Assembly (NCBI GenBank): GCA_903922735.1
Contig: CAIXUZ010000014.1
Coordinates: forward strand, 1-61,699
Source of the DNA: an uncultured Verrucomicrobia subdivision 3 bacterium
Lineage (GTDB): Bacteria > Verrucomicrobiota > Verrucomicrobiia > Limisphaerales > UBA11358
DNA length: 61,699 nucleotides
Reading direction: 5' to 3'
Below the pieces are notes generated by a model. It was not told where the DNA came from. It searched no databases and saw nothing but the letters and a program-made list of their open reading frames with translations. Made by a program: the position numbers and the translations under genes. Below are positions 46,051 to 53,290 of the stretch, one piece after another. Each line of letters opens with the position of its first letter. Position 1 is the stretch's first letter.

Positions 46051-46380
46051 TTATTTCCCCGCATCGAGCCGGAGGAGGCAATGGCCGAAATCCACCACCG
46101 GTTCGCCCGGCGTCGGGAGATGATGCTTCTGAATCTGATAAAGACGCCCGCGCCCCTGCACCACCAACCCCGCCTTGCGCAATACGACGAGATGTTTCAC
46201 GGCACTCTCGTAACTGCAACCGCCGGCAACCGCCAGTTCCGCAATGCTGCGCGCCTCGCCCGCAGTCAATTCCCTGAGCATCTTCCAGCGAGTCACATGG
46301 CCGATGGCGTTGGTCAGCCGTTCCAAATCCGGCAACGGTTGGGTTGTGTTGTCTTTCGAGGTTCCGGAGGTTGAATTCAT
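46051..46380 (-). CDS. ArsR-type winged-helix transcriptional regulator
   Basis: 109 residues: LERLTNAIGHVTRWKMLRELTAGEARSIAELAVAGGCSYESAVKHLVVLRKAGLVVQGRGRLYQI forms a winged helix (recognition helix near YESAVKHLVVLRKAG), as in ArsR-family dimers. There is no metal-binding Cys pair of the ArsR type, so the inducer is unknown. The gene is bracketed by a duplicated RNase-gene end. A 21-base repeat array lies 43-252 bases upstream of its start, suggesting that it regulates itself. Confidence 0.85.
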   Translation of the reverse strand: MNSTSGTSKDNTTQPLPDLERLTNAIGHVTRWKMLRELTAGEARSIAELAVAGGCSYESAVKHLVVLRKAGLVVQGRGRLYQIQKHHLPTPGEPVVDFGHCLLRLDAGK

Positions 46381-46387
46381 GTGAAAC

Positions 46388-46416
46388 AGCTTATTTTCCG
46401 CCTAAATCGGGTGCAA
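46388..46416 (-). promoter_or_regulatory. Candidate promoter of the ArsR-type gene
   Basis: On the minus strand, TTGCAC (46411-46416) and TAAGCT (46388-46393) are spaced by 17 bases. The -10 lies seven bases before the start codon, so the transcript would be nearly leaderless. The repeat array begins directly upstream of the -35. Confidence 0.35.
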
Positions 46417-46422
46417 GCACGG

Positions 46423-46632
46423 ATTATTTATTCCTTCGGAAAGATGCCTTTTTCTTCTGACTGGATGCCTTATTACTCTAGCCGGATGTCCTTTTACTTT
46501 ATCAAGATGCCCCATTCCTTCGGCCGGATGCCTGATTCTATTATGCAGATGCCTAATTCCACTAGACGGATGTCCGATTCCGTCAGTCGGATGCCCAATT
46601 CCATCATGCGGATGGAATATTCCTCAAAGCGG
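46423..46632. repeat. 21-bp tandem repeat array (about 10 units) upstream of the ArsR-type gene
   Basis: ATG occurs at 46444, 46465, 46486, 46507, 46528, 46549, 46570, 46591 and 46612, exactly 21 bases apart with no insertion or deletion. A tenth, degenerate unit begins at 46423. Consensus on the plus strand: GGATGCC, one or two bases, ATTCC, then variable. Both strands stay open in heptads (plus RMPNSIM; minus near ELGIRLT). The array sits upstream of the ArsR-type promoter and downstream of the RNase gene. The 21-base period equals two turns of B-DNA. It could also encode a small heptad peptide from GTG 46381. Confidence 0.85.
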
Positions 46633-46652
46633 CCGATTGTTTTGATGCCGTT

Positions 46653-48047
46653 TCAAATCTCCACCACCTGCTGATATTCCGGCACGATGACTAGTGCGTT
46701 CGGCTTCATGGCGCGCAGGGTCTCGGCGTGGGCGAGGCATTGTTCTTCTTCGCCGTGGATGCAGAAGATTCTTTTGATGTTGCCGGATAGTTTCTGGACG
46801 TAGGCCTTCAATTCATTTTTGTCCGCGTGGCCGGAATAGGTGTCGAGGAAAGCCACCTTGGCTTTGACCGCGTAAGGTTCACCGAAAATATTCACGGGGG
46901 TTTTGCCGGCGATGATCTGATTGCCGAGGGTGCCTTCCGCGCAGTAGCCGATGAAGAGCAGGAGGTTTTTTTTCTCGCCGATATTGTTCTTGAGGTGGTG
47001 CCGGATGCGCCCGGCTTCCGCCATGCCGGACGCGCTGATGATGATCATCGGTTCATTGCGGTCATTGAGTTTCTTGGATTCCTCGGCATCGGTGATGTAG
47101 GTGAGGTTGCCCATTTCAAATGGCCGGTCGCCGCCGCAGAGCGTGGCATCAAGGTCGGGCCGTAAAATATCCCGATGCCGGGTGTAGACATCACTGGCAC
47201 GGGTGCTCAGCGGGCTGTCCACAAAAATCGGCACGCGCGGCAGCTTGCCGGCACAGGTCAATTCGTGCAGCACATAGACAATCTGCTGGGTGCGCCCGAC
47301 GGAAAAGGCGGGGATGATGACCTTGCCGCGCTGGGCAAGGGTTTCACCGACGAGCTTGGCGACAACGGCATCGGCATCAATACGCTTGGCATGTTCGCGG
47401 TTGCCGTAGGTGGATTCAATCTGGAGATAATCCACATTTTCAACCACGCCGGGGTCGCGAAGAAGTTCGTCATGGCCGCGTCCCACGTCGCCGCTAAAGA
47501 GCCAGCGGAATTTCCGGCCTTGTTCCTGCACATCCAGAATCACCTGCGCGGAGCCGAGGATGTGCCCGGCGTCACGGAAGGTGACGTTCACGCCCGCGCA
47601 GGGCGAAAAGGTTTCTTCGTAGCCATGGGAAACGAGTTGCTTCACGGCTTTCTCGGCATCGGGCACGCGGTAGAGCGGTTCGACGGGCGGCAGATGTTTT
47701 TTGGCGCGCCATTTGGAGACGAAGATCGCGTCCTGCTCCTGAATGTGTGCGGAGTCAATGAGCATGATGCTGCACAGATCGCGCGTGGCGTCGGTGCAAT
47801 GAACCGGGCCGTCGTAGCCCTGCTTGGCGAGGTTCGGCAGATTGCCGGCGTGATCAATGTGCGCGTGGCTCAAGACAACGGCGTCAATCTTGCGCGGATC
47901 GAACGGAAAGGTGGTGTTGCGCTGGGTGGTTTCGGCACGGTGACCTTGAAATAAGCCGCATTCGAGCAAAAGGCTCTTGCCGTTCACCTCAATTAGATAC
48001 ATCGAGCCGGTGGTGGTGCGGGCGGCACCGAGGAAATGGATTTTCAT
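46653..48047 (-). CDS. Metallo-beta-lactamase/beta-CASP RNase-like protein (second copy)
   Basis: 464 residues. The zinc motif is His61-x-His63-x-Asp65-His66 (LSHAHIDHAG), with DAGHILGSAQV, FSGDVGRGHD, ESTYGNREH, VIIPAFSVGRTQQIVYVL, ISASGMAEAGRIRHHL, and the final His in YSGHADKNEL/FCIHGEEEQ. It is closest to YSH1/CPSF-type RNA-processing enzymes. Its 3' end is partly duplicated at 45934-45990. It is a distinct paralogue of the RNase-like gene at 31214-32590, not a close copy. Confidence 0.93.
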   Translation of the reverse strand: MKIHFLGAARTTTGSMYLIEVNGKSLLLECGLFQGHRAETTQRNTTFPFDPRKIDAVVLSHAHIDHAGNLPNLAKQGYDGPVHCTDATRDLCSIMLIDSAHIQEQDAIFVSKWRAKKHLPPVEPLYRVPDAEKAVKQLVSHGYEETFSPCAGVNVTFRDAGHILGSAQVILDVQEQGRKFRWLFSGDVGRGHDELLRDPGVVENVDYLQIESTYGNREHAKRIDADAVVAKLVGETLAQRGKVIIPAFSVGRTQQIVYVLHELTCAGKLPRVPIFVDSPLSTRASDVYTRHRDILRPDLDATLCGGDRPFEMGNLTYITDAEESKKLNDRNEPMIIISASGMAEAGRIRHHLKNNIGEKKNLLLFIGYCAEGTLGNQIIAGKTPVNIFGEPYAVKAKVAFLDTYSGHADKNELKAYVQKLSGNIKRIFCIHGEEEQCLAHAETLRAMKPNALVIVPEYQQVVEI

Positions 48048-48126
48048 GGCCTGACATTAGCGACAGATGCCCGCCGATGAAACACTGTTTTTTACGTTCA
48101 TTGGCAACCGCCGGCCAATGAGGGGC

Positions 48127-48345
48127 TCACGCCTGTCGGTAGATAATGCGCGCCTTGTTCAAATCGTAGGGCGACATCTCGACGTTCACTTTATCACCGA
48201 CGGAAATCCGGATGAAGTGCTTGCGCATTTTACCGGAGATGTGAGCGAGGACTTCGTGACCATTGGCCAAAGCGACGCGAAACATGGTGCCGGGCAGCAC
48301 CTGCGTCACGGTTCCGGACAGTTCGATATGCTCTTCTCTGGGCAC
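48127..48345 (-). CDS. infA: Translation initiation factor IF-1
   Basis: 72 residues from GTG 48345, the exact family length: [46 protein letters not shown] with [22 protein letters not shown]. The frame continues upstream but this GTG gives the conserved start (usually M-P/K-R/KE). No Shine-Dalgarno is obvious. IF-1 binds the ribosomal A site during initiation. 79 bases from the beta-CASP RNase. Confidence 0.96.
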   Translation of the reverse strand: MPREEHIELSGTVTQVLPGTMFRVALANGHEVLAHISGKMRKHFIRISVGDKVNVEMSPYDLNKARIIYRQA

Positions 48346-48422
48346 GGCGAAAAGTAAAGTTTGAGCCCGTATCCTGCCAGCGCGACGTGAATATATCAAC
48401 TGTTTCACGGTCTAAAATACGC

Positions 48423-48722
48423 ATGGACATTCCGTCGGTATTGGCTAGATTCAATGCGATTATGAAAGCTGACACGACTACAACCATCCTGAATTTAGTG
48501 CTCGCCGTGCTGGTAGTTTTCGGCGTCGCTTTTGCACTGCTGGCCATGAACCGCACCCGCGATTTTCGCCAGTTGAACGCAAACGCCGCGATCGCCAATA
48601 GCAATCTCCTGCGAGCGCAAGGACTGGCCAACGACACCGCCGCCTTCAACGCCACCGCCAAAAGCCCGGAATTGACCCGCATATTGCAGTCCATCCAGCC
48701 CAAACCTGCCATCACCAAGTAA
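48423..48722 (+). CDS. Small single-pass membrane protein (unknown)
   Basis: 99 residues from ATG 48423 (or 86 from ATG 48462, MKADTTTTILN, which may be the true start). One membrane helix (NLVLAVLVVFGVAFALLAM) is followed by a helical hydrophilic tail with ANSNLLRAQGLANDTAAFNATAKS. It precedes a similar small gene by two bases; the pair is probably one operon. No known family. Confidence 0.6.
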   Translation: MDIPSVLARFNAIMKADTTTTILNLVLAVLVVFGVAFALLAMNRTRDFRQLNANAAIANSNLLRAQGLANDTAAFNATAKSPELTRILQSIQPKPAITK

Positions 48723-48724
48723 TC

Positions 48725-49048
48725 ATGAACAACGATTCGAATTCTGAAATCGCCGCGTTGCGCACCCAGGTTTTCACCCTGCTGGTGGCGCTCATCATTG
48801 TCAGCGGCACCGTCACGGTTTATCTCTATCGCCAGGCCAGCATTCTACGAAAGGATATTGATACGATCAAACCGCAGGCCCAACAGGTTATCACGGCGTT
48901 TGAACAGAACAAAACGTTGATGGTAAACTTTATCAACCAGCTCGCCCTCTATGGTCAGGCGCACCCGGATTTCCGTCCGGTGCTGATGAAATACGGCATT
49001 AACGTGCAGTCGCCCGGAGCCGCCACGCCCGCCGCCCCCAAGAAGTAA
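48725..49048 (+). CDS. Small single-pass membrane protein (unknown), partner of the preceding gene
   Basis: 107 residues: membrane helix VFTLLVALIIVSGTVTVYLY, then a helical part (RKDIDTIKPQAQQVITAFEQN to LMKYGINV) and an Ala/Pro/Lys tail. The start lies two bases after the stop of the similar gene upstream. Architecture (one helix plus about 60 helical residues) is shared, and the pair may form a complex. No known family. Confidence 0.65.
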   Translation: MNNDSNSEIAALRTQVFTLLVALIIVSGTVTVYLYRQASILRKDIDTIKPQAQQVITAFEQNKTLMVNFINQLALYGQAHPDFRPVLMKYGINVQSPGAATPAAPKK

Positions 49049-49052
49049 AATC

Positions 49053-49442
49053 TCAAGCCGCTTTCCCGCCGCAGTTCGGACAATAGTTCGCCTGCGGCGG
49101 ATTTTTTTGCCCGCAGCCGGAGCAGGCAGACATGGCCGCTTTGTTCCGCCGGTGAATCACCAGATTGCGGCTGTAGGGAATCCAGGTGAACGCATAGGCA
49201 AAGATAAAAACCGAATCTTTTTGGTGGATGGAATAACAAAGCAGCGTCAGCGCGCCGACGAGGCTGAACCACCAGAACGCCTGCGGCACCACGACCTGTT
49301 TCTTTTTTTCCGTGGCATACCATTGGATCAGAAAACGGGTGGAAAAAACCGCGTTGCCGAACCAGCCGACGACTTTCCACACGCTCCACTCAATGCCGAG
49401 CAGCTTGCCGTCGTGCCAGATAAAATTCAGGATGGAATCCAT
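49053..49442 (-). CDS. Lipid-A-disaccharide-synthase N-domain-like membrane protein with C-terminal zinc ribbon
   Basis: 129 residues. The first ~90 match the LAB_N domain found at the N-terminus of some LpxB proteins and alone elsewhere (VWKVVGWFGNAVFSTRFLIQWYATEKKKQVVVPQAFWWFSLVGAL, with three helices). The end, CSGCGQKNPPQANYCPNCGGKAA, is a four-Cys zinc ribbon (CxxC, CxxC). The domain pairing is unusual. Overlaps nothing; 36 bases from the mscS stop. Confidence 0.85.
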   Translation of the reverse strand: MDSILNFIWHDGKLLGIEWSVWKVVGWFGNAVFSTRFLIQWYATEKKKQVVVPQAFWWFSLVGALTLLCYSIHQKDSVFIFAYAFTWIPYSRNLVIHRRNKAAMSACSGCGQKNPPQANYCPNCGGKAA

Positions 49443-49478
49443 CTGCCCATTAAACCGTCGCCGCGCCGCGCTGACAAA

Positions 49479-50729
49479 TCATTTTCCCGCCTCGGTTTTC
49501 AATTGAACCGTCTGCGTGGGAAACGCGAATTCGATTTTCTCCGCGTCAAAGCGCTCTTTGATTTTCAGGTTCAGCTCCTGCATCTCCGCGAAATGCTGCC
49601 GCACATCCGTGCCGTTCCAGACGTGAACCACAAAAATATTCAGCGCCGAGTCCGCAAATTTATTGAAGCTGATGATGAGATCCGTCGTTTTTGGATTCGC
49701 GCGGAAGATTTCCTCCAGCAGCATCGTCGCGCGTCTCACCTTTGCCACCGGCGTATCGTAAGTCAGGCCCAGGTTCATTTCAGTTTTGATGGTCGGGCGG
49801 CGCGTGATATTCGTGATGACGGCGTTGCCCATCAATTTATTCGGGATGGTGACGTGATGGCCGTCGAGATTTCGCACCCGCGTGCTGCGCAAACCGATGG
49901 CTTCCACCATGCCGTCCACATTTTCGACCCTGATGCGGTCGCCGATGTGAAACGGCTTGTCCAGGAAAATTGCCACCGCGCCAAAAACATTGGCCACCGT
50001 GTCCTGCGCCGCCAGGCCAAGTGCCAGACCGCCAACCGAAAGGCCGGCCAGCAAGCTTTTAATTTCCCACCTCAGATTTTCCGCCGTGAGCAACACCGCT
50101 GCCACGACGATGGCGGTCTTTGCCACCTTGCTGATGAACGGAAGCAACTGTTCTGCAAAAACCCGATCTTGCGGCGACACAATTTTTTCATGCCAGATGC
50201 CCAGCAGCAAATCCACGACTTTCAGCGCCACATATGTCACCGACCCGGCCACCACCACCATAAAACCCCGGGAAAGATAAAGCTGCGCCTCCGTCGGCCA
50301 CTCAAACACCCCGAGGCCGATGTTCAGCAAAATCACAAAGCCCACCACTTTCACCGGTCCGCGCAACAATTCCAGAATCAAGTCGTCATATTTCGTCTCC
50401 GTTTTGGCCGCCAACCGTTTCAGCCAGCCGTTGATCACCCAATCCAGAAACTTTGCCGCATAAAACGCCAGCGCGATATAAATCAGTGAGGCAAAATATT
50501 TCCATAACGGCTGGCCGAGGACCGGCGTTTCTCGCAAAAAATCCACGCGATCCAAGCCAAACGTCAGCGCGTGACCGGACAGCCAATGTGGCAATTGCGG
50601 CACGTTGGTCATCGTGATGGCAGTCGGCGGGTTGGTGACGGTTTGCGCGCTGGCCCACATGGACCAGAAAGCAACAAAAACCAGAACCAGCAGCCCCGCG
50701 CGGTAGTAAAATTCAAATCGGAATTTCAT
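49479..50729 (-). CDS. MscS family mechanosensitive channel
   Basis: 416 residues: N-terminal helix, a second extracytoplasmic segment with a Pro-rich stretch, four more helices and the MscS core. SLLAGLSVGGLALGLAAQDTVANVFGAVAIFLDKPFHIGDRI near 225-266 is the TM3a/beta gate region, followed by GMVEAIGLRSTRVRNLDGHHVTIPNKLM and the C-terminal alpha/beta cap. It opens under membrane tension to release solutes. Confidence 0.94.
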   Translation of the reverse strand: MKFRFEFYYRAGLLVLVFVAFWSMWASAQTVTNPPTAITMTNVPQLPHWLSGHALTFGLDRVDFLRETPVLGQPLWKYFASLIYIALAFYAAKFLDWVINGWLKRLAAKTETKYDDLILELLRGPVKVVGFVILLNIGLGVFEWPTEAQLYLSRGFMVVVAGSVTYVALKVVDLLLGIWHEKIVSPQDRVFAEQLLPFISKVAKTAIVVAAVLLTAENLRWEIKSLLAGLSVGGLALGLAAQDTVANVFGAVAIFLDKPFHIGDRIRVENVDGMVEAIGLRSTRVRNLDGHHVTIPNKLMGNAVITNITRRPTIKTEMNLGLTYDTPVAKVRRATMLLEEIFRANPKTTDLIISFNKFADSALNIFVVHVWNGTDVRQHFAEMQELNLKIKERFDAEKIEFAFPTQTVQLKTEAGK

Positions 50730-50802
50730 GCGCGGATATTATTTGCTTCCGGCGAGCGAACGGCAAGTGTTCAGCAAGAAGATTTTTGAGCAAGCTGACG
50801 GA

Positions 50803-51396
50803 TTACTCGTTTAATCCCCAATGATCCCACTCCCGTGAACCGGCATATTCGCCGGGGGGCACGAATAAGGCCGGCAGAGCCTTTAAATGAACGGGCGAAT
50901 GGGTCAGCTTCAGAAAGTCCATGCCCATCCGCCGGGCGGATTGATCCAGCCACATAGCCAGTTGATCGCCGGCAACCGATTCCATCGGCGCGTTCAAAAC
51001 CAGCGCCAATGCGCCTTCCGCGCGTGACCGGAACGTCGGCAAAGCCTCCAGCCATTCAACCACCGCCGCTGGCAAAGCCACACTATTAATGGAAAATAAA
51101 ATGACATCCGCCAGTCTCGCCTCCCGCAGCACCGCTCGCGCACATTCCGAATCTCCCAGCTCGGCGAAATTCCAGCACTTGAAACCAAACTCCAAATCTT
51201 CCCCAAGTTGCGATTGCATCCGGCGACACACCACAGCCGCCCGTTCGTAAGTGGAAAAATCCTCGCTTAAGATCAAAATTTGACACGCCTCGCGAACCTC
51301 AAGCGCCCGATAACCCAGCAGCGCCAACGGAGTTTGCACCGTCAAACTTTTCGGAACCCCAACGATTCCATCGTCCAACAATACTTTCGCGCTCAT
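50803..51396 (-). CDS. Hypothetical protein, Rossmann-like
   Basis: 197 residues from ATG 51396 (a TTG start nine bases upstream is possible). QILILSEDFSTYERAAVVCRRMQSQL and ADVILFSINSV suggest a Rossmann or response-regulator-like fold without the phosphorylation aspartate. The C-terminal part is helical and ends in EWDHWGLNE. I do not recognise the family. No operon partner is within 70 bases. Reads against mscS at a 73-base distance on the same strand. Confidence 0.65.
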   Translation of the reverse strand: MSAKVLLDDGIVGVPKSLTVQTPLALLGYRALEVREACQILILSEDFSTYERAAVVCRRMQSQLGEDLEFGFKCWNFAELGDSECARAVLREARLADVILFSINSVALPAAVVEWLEALPTFRSRAEGALALVLNAPMESVAGDQLAMWLDQSARRMGMDFLKLTHSPVHLKALPALFVPPGEYAGSREWDHWGLNE

Positions 51397-51575
51397 AACT
51401 GACAATCCTTACTGATTGAAAATGATTGAAAATTTCCTCGTTAAAACCAATAACCAATGGGTAAAACGCTACGAAAGAAATTTTCTTTCTTATTCCGACC
51501 GTTCATCCGTTGGAGGCGCTTGTCAAATTAAAGTTATTCACCACCTGATTGCCACCCTCGTTTCCAGTTCCAATC
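51397..51575. other. Gap between the unknown gene and thiS
   Basis: About 180 bases of A/T-richer sequence. No gene, terminator or convincing promoter is visible in it. Confidence 0.5.
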
Positions 51576-51779
51576 TCACCCGCCCGCCACAATTTTTACG
51601 ATCTCCAGCCGGTCGCCTGCATTGAGTTGCCGCCGGGAAAACTCCGAAGGCGCCACCGCTTCGCCGTTATGCTCCACCACCACGCTGCGCGGCAACAGAT
51701 TTTGCGCGACCAGGAATTCTTCAATCGAGCACGGCAGCTTCGCTGCGATGTTTTTACCGTTGGCGATGACTTCGCTCAT
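51576..51779 (-). CDS. thiS: Sulfur carrier protein ThiS
   Basis: 67 residues: a ubiquitin-like beta-grasp, SEVIANGKNIAAKLPCSIEEFLVAQNL, PRSVVVEHNGEAVAPSEFS, and the essential C-terminal Gly-Gly (KIVAGG) that carries the thiocarboxylate for thiazole synthesis. The ATG overlaps the stop of the LIM-peptidase gene (ATGA). It is separated from thiH by two unrelated genes. Confidence 0.95.
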   Translation of the reverse strand: MSEVIANGKNIAAKLPCSIEEFLVAQNLLPRSVVVEHNGEAVAPSEFSRRQLNAGDRLEIVKIVAGG

Positions 51780-52855
51780 GGCACAAATTTTTCCTCGCCG
51801 ATTTTCAGCGTAATAAAGTTTAGCAATCCATCTATTTCCAACACCGCTTCGTTGCGGTGGATTTCGCGGCAGCGCACCGACAGCACTCGGTCCAGCAGGC
51901 TGATGCTTTTCGTCTCGCCTGCCGCAAACGACATGCCGTTGATGATGGCGTGCCGGCTCTGGCCGTCAAGCAGCAGGCCGCCTAGTTTCAATGCCTCCGG
52001 GAGCGGCGGCGGAATATTCGTGGACGCGATGGTCCGAGGTTTCACCGGCGCGAGCCGGGCGGCTGCGGCTGATACCAGCCTCGTGGTCGATCCATTCTTC
52101 ACCCAGTTTAGAATGTAACCCATGCCATTTTCCTTTTCGAGGGCGACCAGCTCTTTGATTTCGCCGTGCGTATATGGGTTGTTGAGGATTTTCTGCTGCT
52201 GCTCCGGCTGCGACCGCGATTCCAGCAGCTTGTAGGCTGACAATTCGCAGATTGCCTCGATCGTGTCGCCGTCAATGGCGTGTTCCGTCGGATGGATTTC
52301 ATTGATCCACAAATGCGTGTATTCGTGCGCCGCCGTTGCCGCCAGTTCGGCGCGCAGACGTCCGCTCAGCAGCACCACCTCGTGGGTGCAATTACCTTTG
52401 CGCGACTTTCGGGTGTAGGAAAAACCGAACTTGTGCAGGCCGTCCTCGCGCCCTTTTTCCGACCAGTAATCCACGTCGAACAGGTTCACTGTCACGTCAG
52501 GAAAATTCAGCGCGATGCCGCGGCCAAACAATTCCACCAAGTCTCGCCGCGTGGACGTGAAAACCTCCCGCGCCTCGCCCACATCCAGCACGGCGTTCGG
52601 TCGGTCGAACTTGCAGATGAACCGGCCGTCGCCGGTTTTCGCCGGGTTGTCGCCATCGCGCATGGGCAGGCCGCAGAGCGAGCAATGGTTTTCCAGCCGG
52701 TAACAATCGCCGCAGACCGCGCCCCACTTGGACAGCCAGATGCGCCCGTGCAACGGTCCCTTGCCGCAGACGATGCAGGTATAATTTGTCGTCTCAACGG
52801 CGGATGAAACCATGGCCGACGCAAATAATAATAAAATGAGGGCGAGGCGGCGCAT
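51776..52855 (-). CDS. Secreted DA1-like LIM-domain metallopeptidase
   Basis: 359 residues. Signal peptide (MRRLALILLLFASAMVSS), then a LIM-like zinc domain (Cys pairs 27/30, 48/51, 58/61 and a further Cys81), and HEYTH at 177-181 with Glu200 in DTIEAICELSAYKLLE, the zinc peptidase arrangement of plant DA1 proteins. The last ~60 residues (SRHAIINGMSFAAGETKSISLLDRVLSVRC and EIHRNEAVLEIDG) resemble the GspC/PilP-type periplasmic domain. Located between thiS and a pseudopilin-like gene, coupled to thiS. Substrate unknown; the fold call is by eye. Confidence 0.8.
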   Translation of the reverse strand: MRRLALILLLFASAMVSSAVETTNYTCIVCGKGPLHGRIWLSKWGAVCGDCYRLENHCSLCGLPMRDGDNPAKTGDGRFICKFDRPNAVLDVGEAREVFTSTRRDLVELFGRGIALNFPDVTVNLFDVDYWSEKGREDGLHKFGFSYTRKSRKGNCTHEVVLLSGRLRAELAATAAHEYTHLWINEIHPTEHAIDGDTIEAICELSAYKLLESRSQPEQQQKILNNPYTHGEIKELVALEKENGMGYILNWVKNGSTTRLVSAAAARLAPVKPRTIASTNIPPPLPEALKLGGLLLDGQSRHAIINGMSFAAGETKSISLLDRVLSVRCREIHRNEAVLEIDGLLNFITLKIGEEKFVP

Positions 52856-52858
52856 GAA

Positions 52859-53284
52859 TCAGGGCTTTACGAAATCGTTTGAAACACTTTTGAAAACAAT
52901 GTCGTCGCTATTGCCGAATGTTTTATTTTTACCTGCCGATCGGATAACAAAATTGGTCCGATGGTGAAAGTCGATTTCATAAGGTGTCAGCCAGGGGTCA
53001 ACCATTTCGTTGGGATGCTCAACCACCTGAGGATAGACTAGAAAAATAATTTTCTTCGGATTCTCTCCTGATAAAGCCCTTATGACATTGGAGCTGTTGC
53101 CTGTTGGTAAAACGCCATATTCAGATTCATAGCTACTCAATGCCATTATCAGGTTGCTAATATCCAACTGCACCCTTGTTGGTCTTCCGATTTTTGCCAT
53201 TGAGAAAAACGGCAAAGCCATGGCAATCAAAACTAAGGCAATCAAAAGAATCAGAAGCCCAGCGATGATTGATTTGGCCTTCAT
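52859..53284 (-). CDS. Pseudopilin-like single-pass membrane protein
   Basis: 141 residues: a strongly hydrophobic N-terminal helix (IIAGLLILLIALVLIAMALPF), VQLDISNLIMALSSYESEYGVLP as in type II pseudopilins, and a C-terminal loop DPWLTPYEIDFHHRTNFVIRSAGKNKTFGNSDDIVF resembling GspG. No classic prepilin cleavage Glu5 pattern is evident. It is A/T-richer than its neighbours. Three bases lie between it and the LIM-peptidase gene. Confidence 0.7.
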   Translation of the reverse strand: MKAKSIIAGLLILLIALVLIAMALPFFSMAKIGRPTRVQLDISNLIMALSSYESEYGVLPTGNSSNVIRALSGENPKKIIFLVYPQVVEHPNEMVDPWLTPYEIDFHHRTNFVIRSAGKNKTFGNSDDIVFKSVSNDFVKP

Positions 53285-53290
53285 CGATAA

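Noticed and set aside
46423..46632. CRISPR array
   Set aside because: Unit is 21 bases with no unique spacers between repeats and no cas genes nearby.
46381..46674. 97-codon frame over the 21-bp repeats as an established gene
   Set aside because: It starts at a GTG directly beside the ArsR start with no promoter or ribosome site, so I list it as a repeat array and keep coding only as an alternative.
47175..47954. 259-codon plus-strand frame
   Set aside because: Antisense to the second beta-CASP RNase, whose zinc motif and family blocks are intact.
49107..50489. 460-codon plus-strand frame
   Set aside because: Antisense to mscS and the LAB_N gene, both clear; composition typical of a GC-rich shadow.
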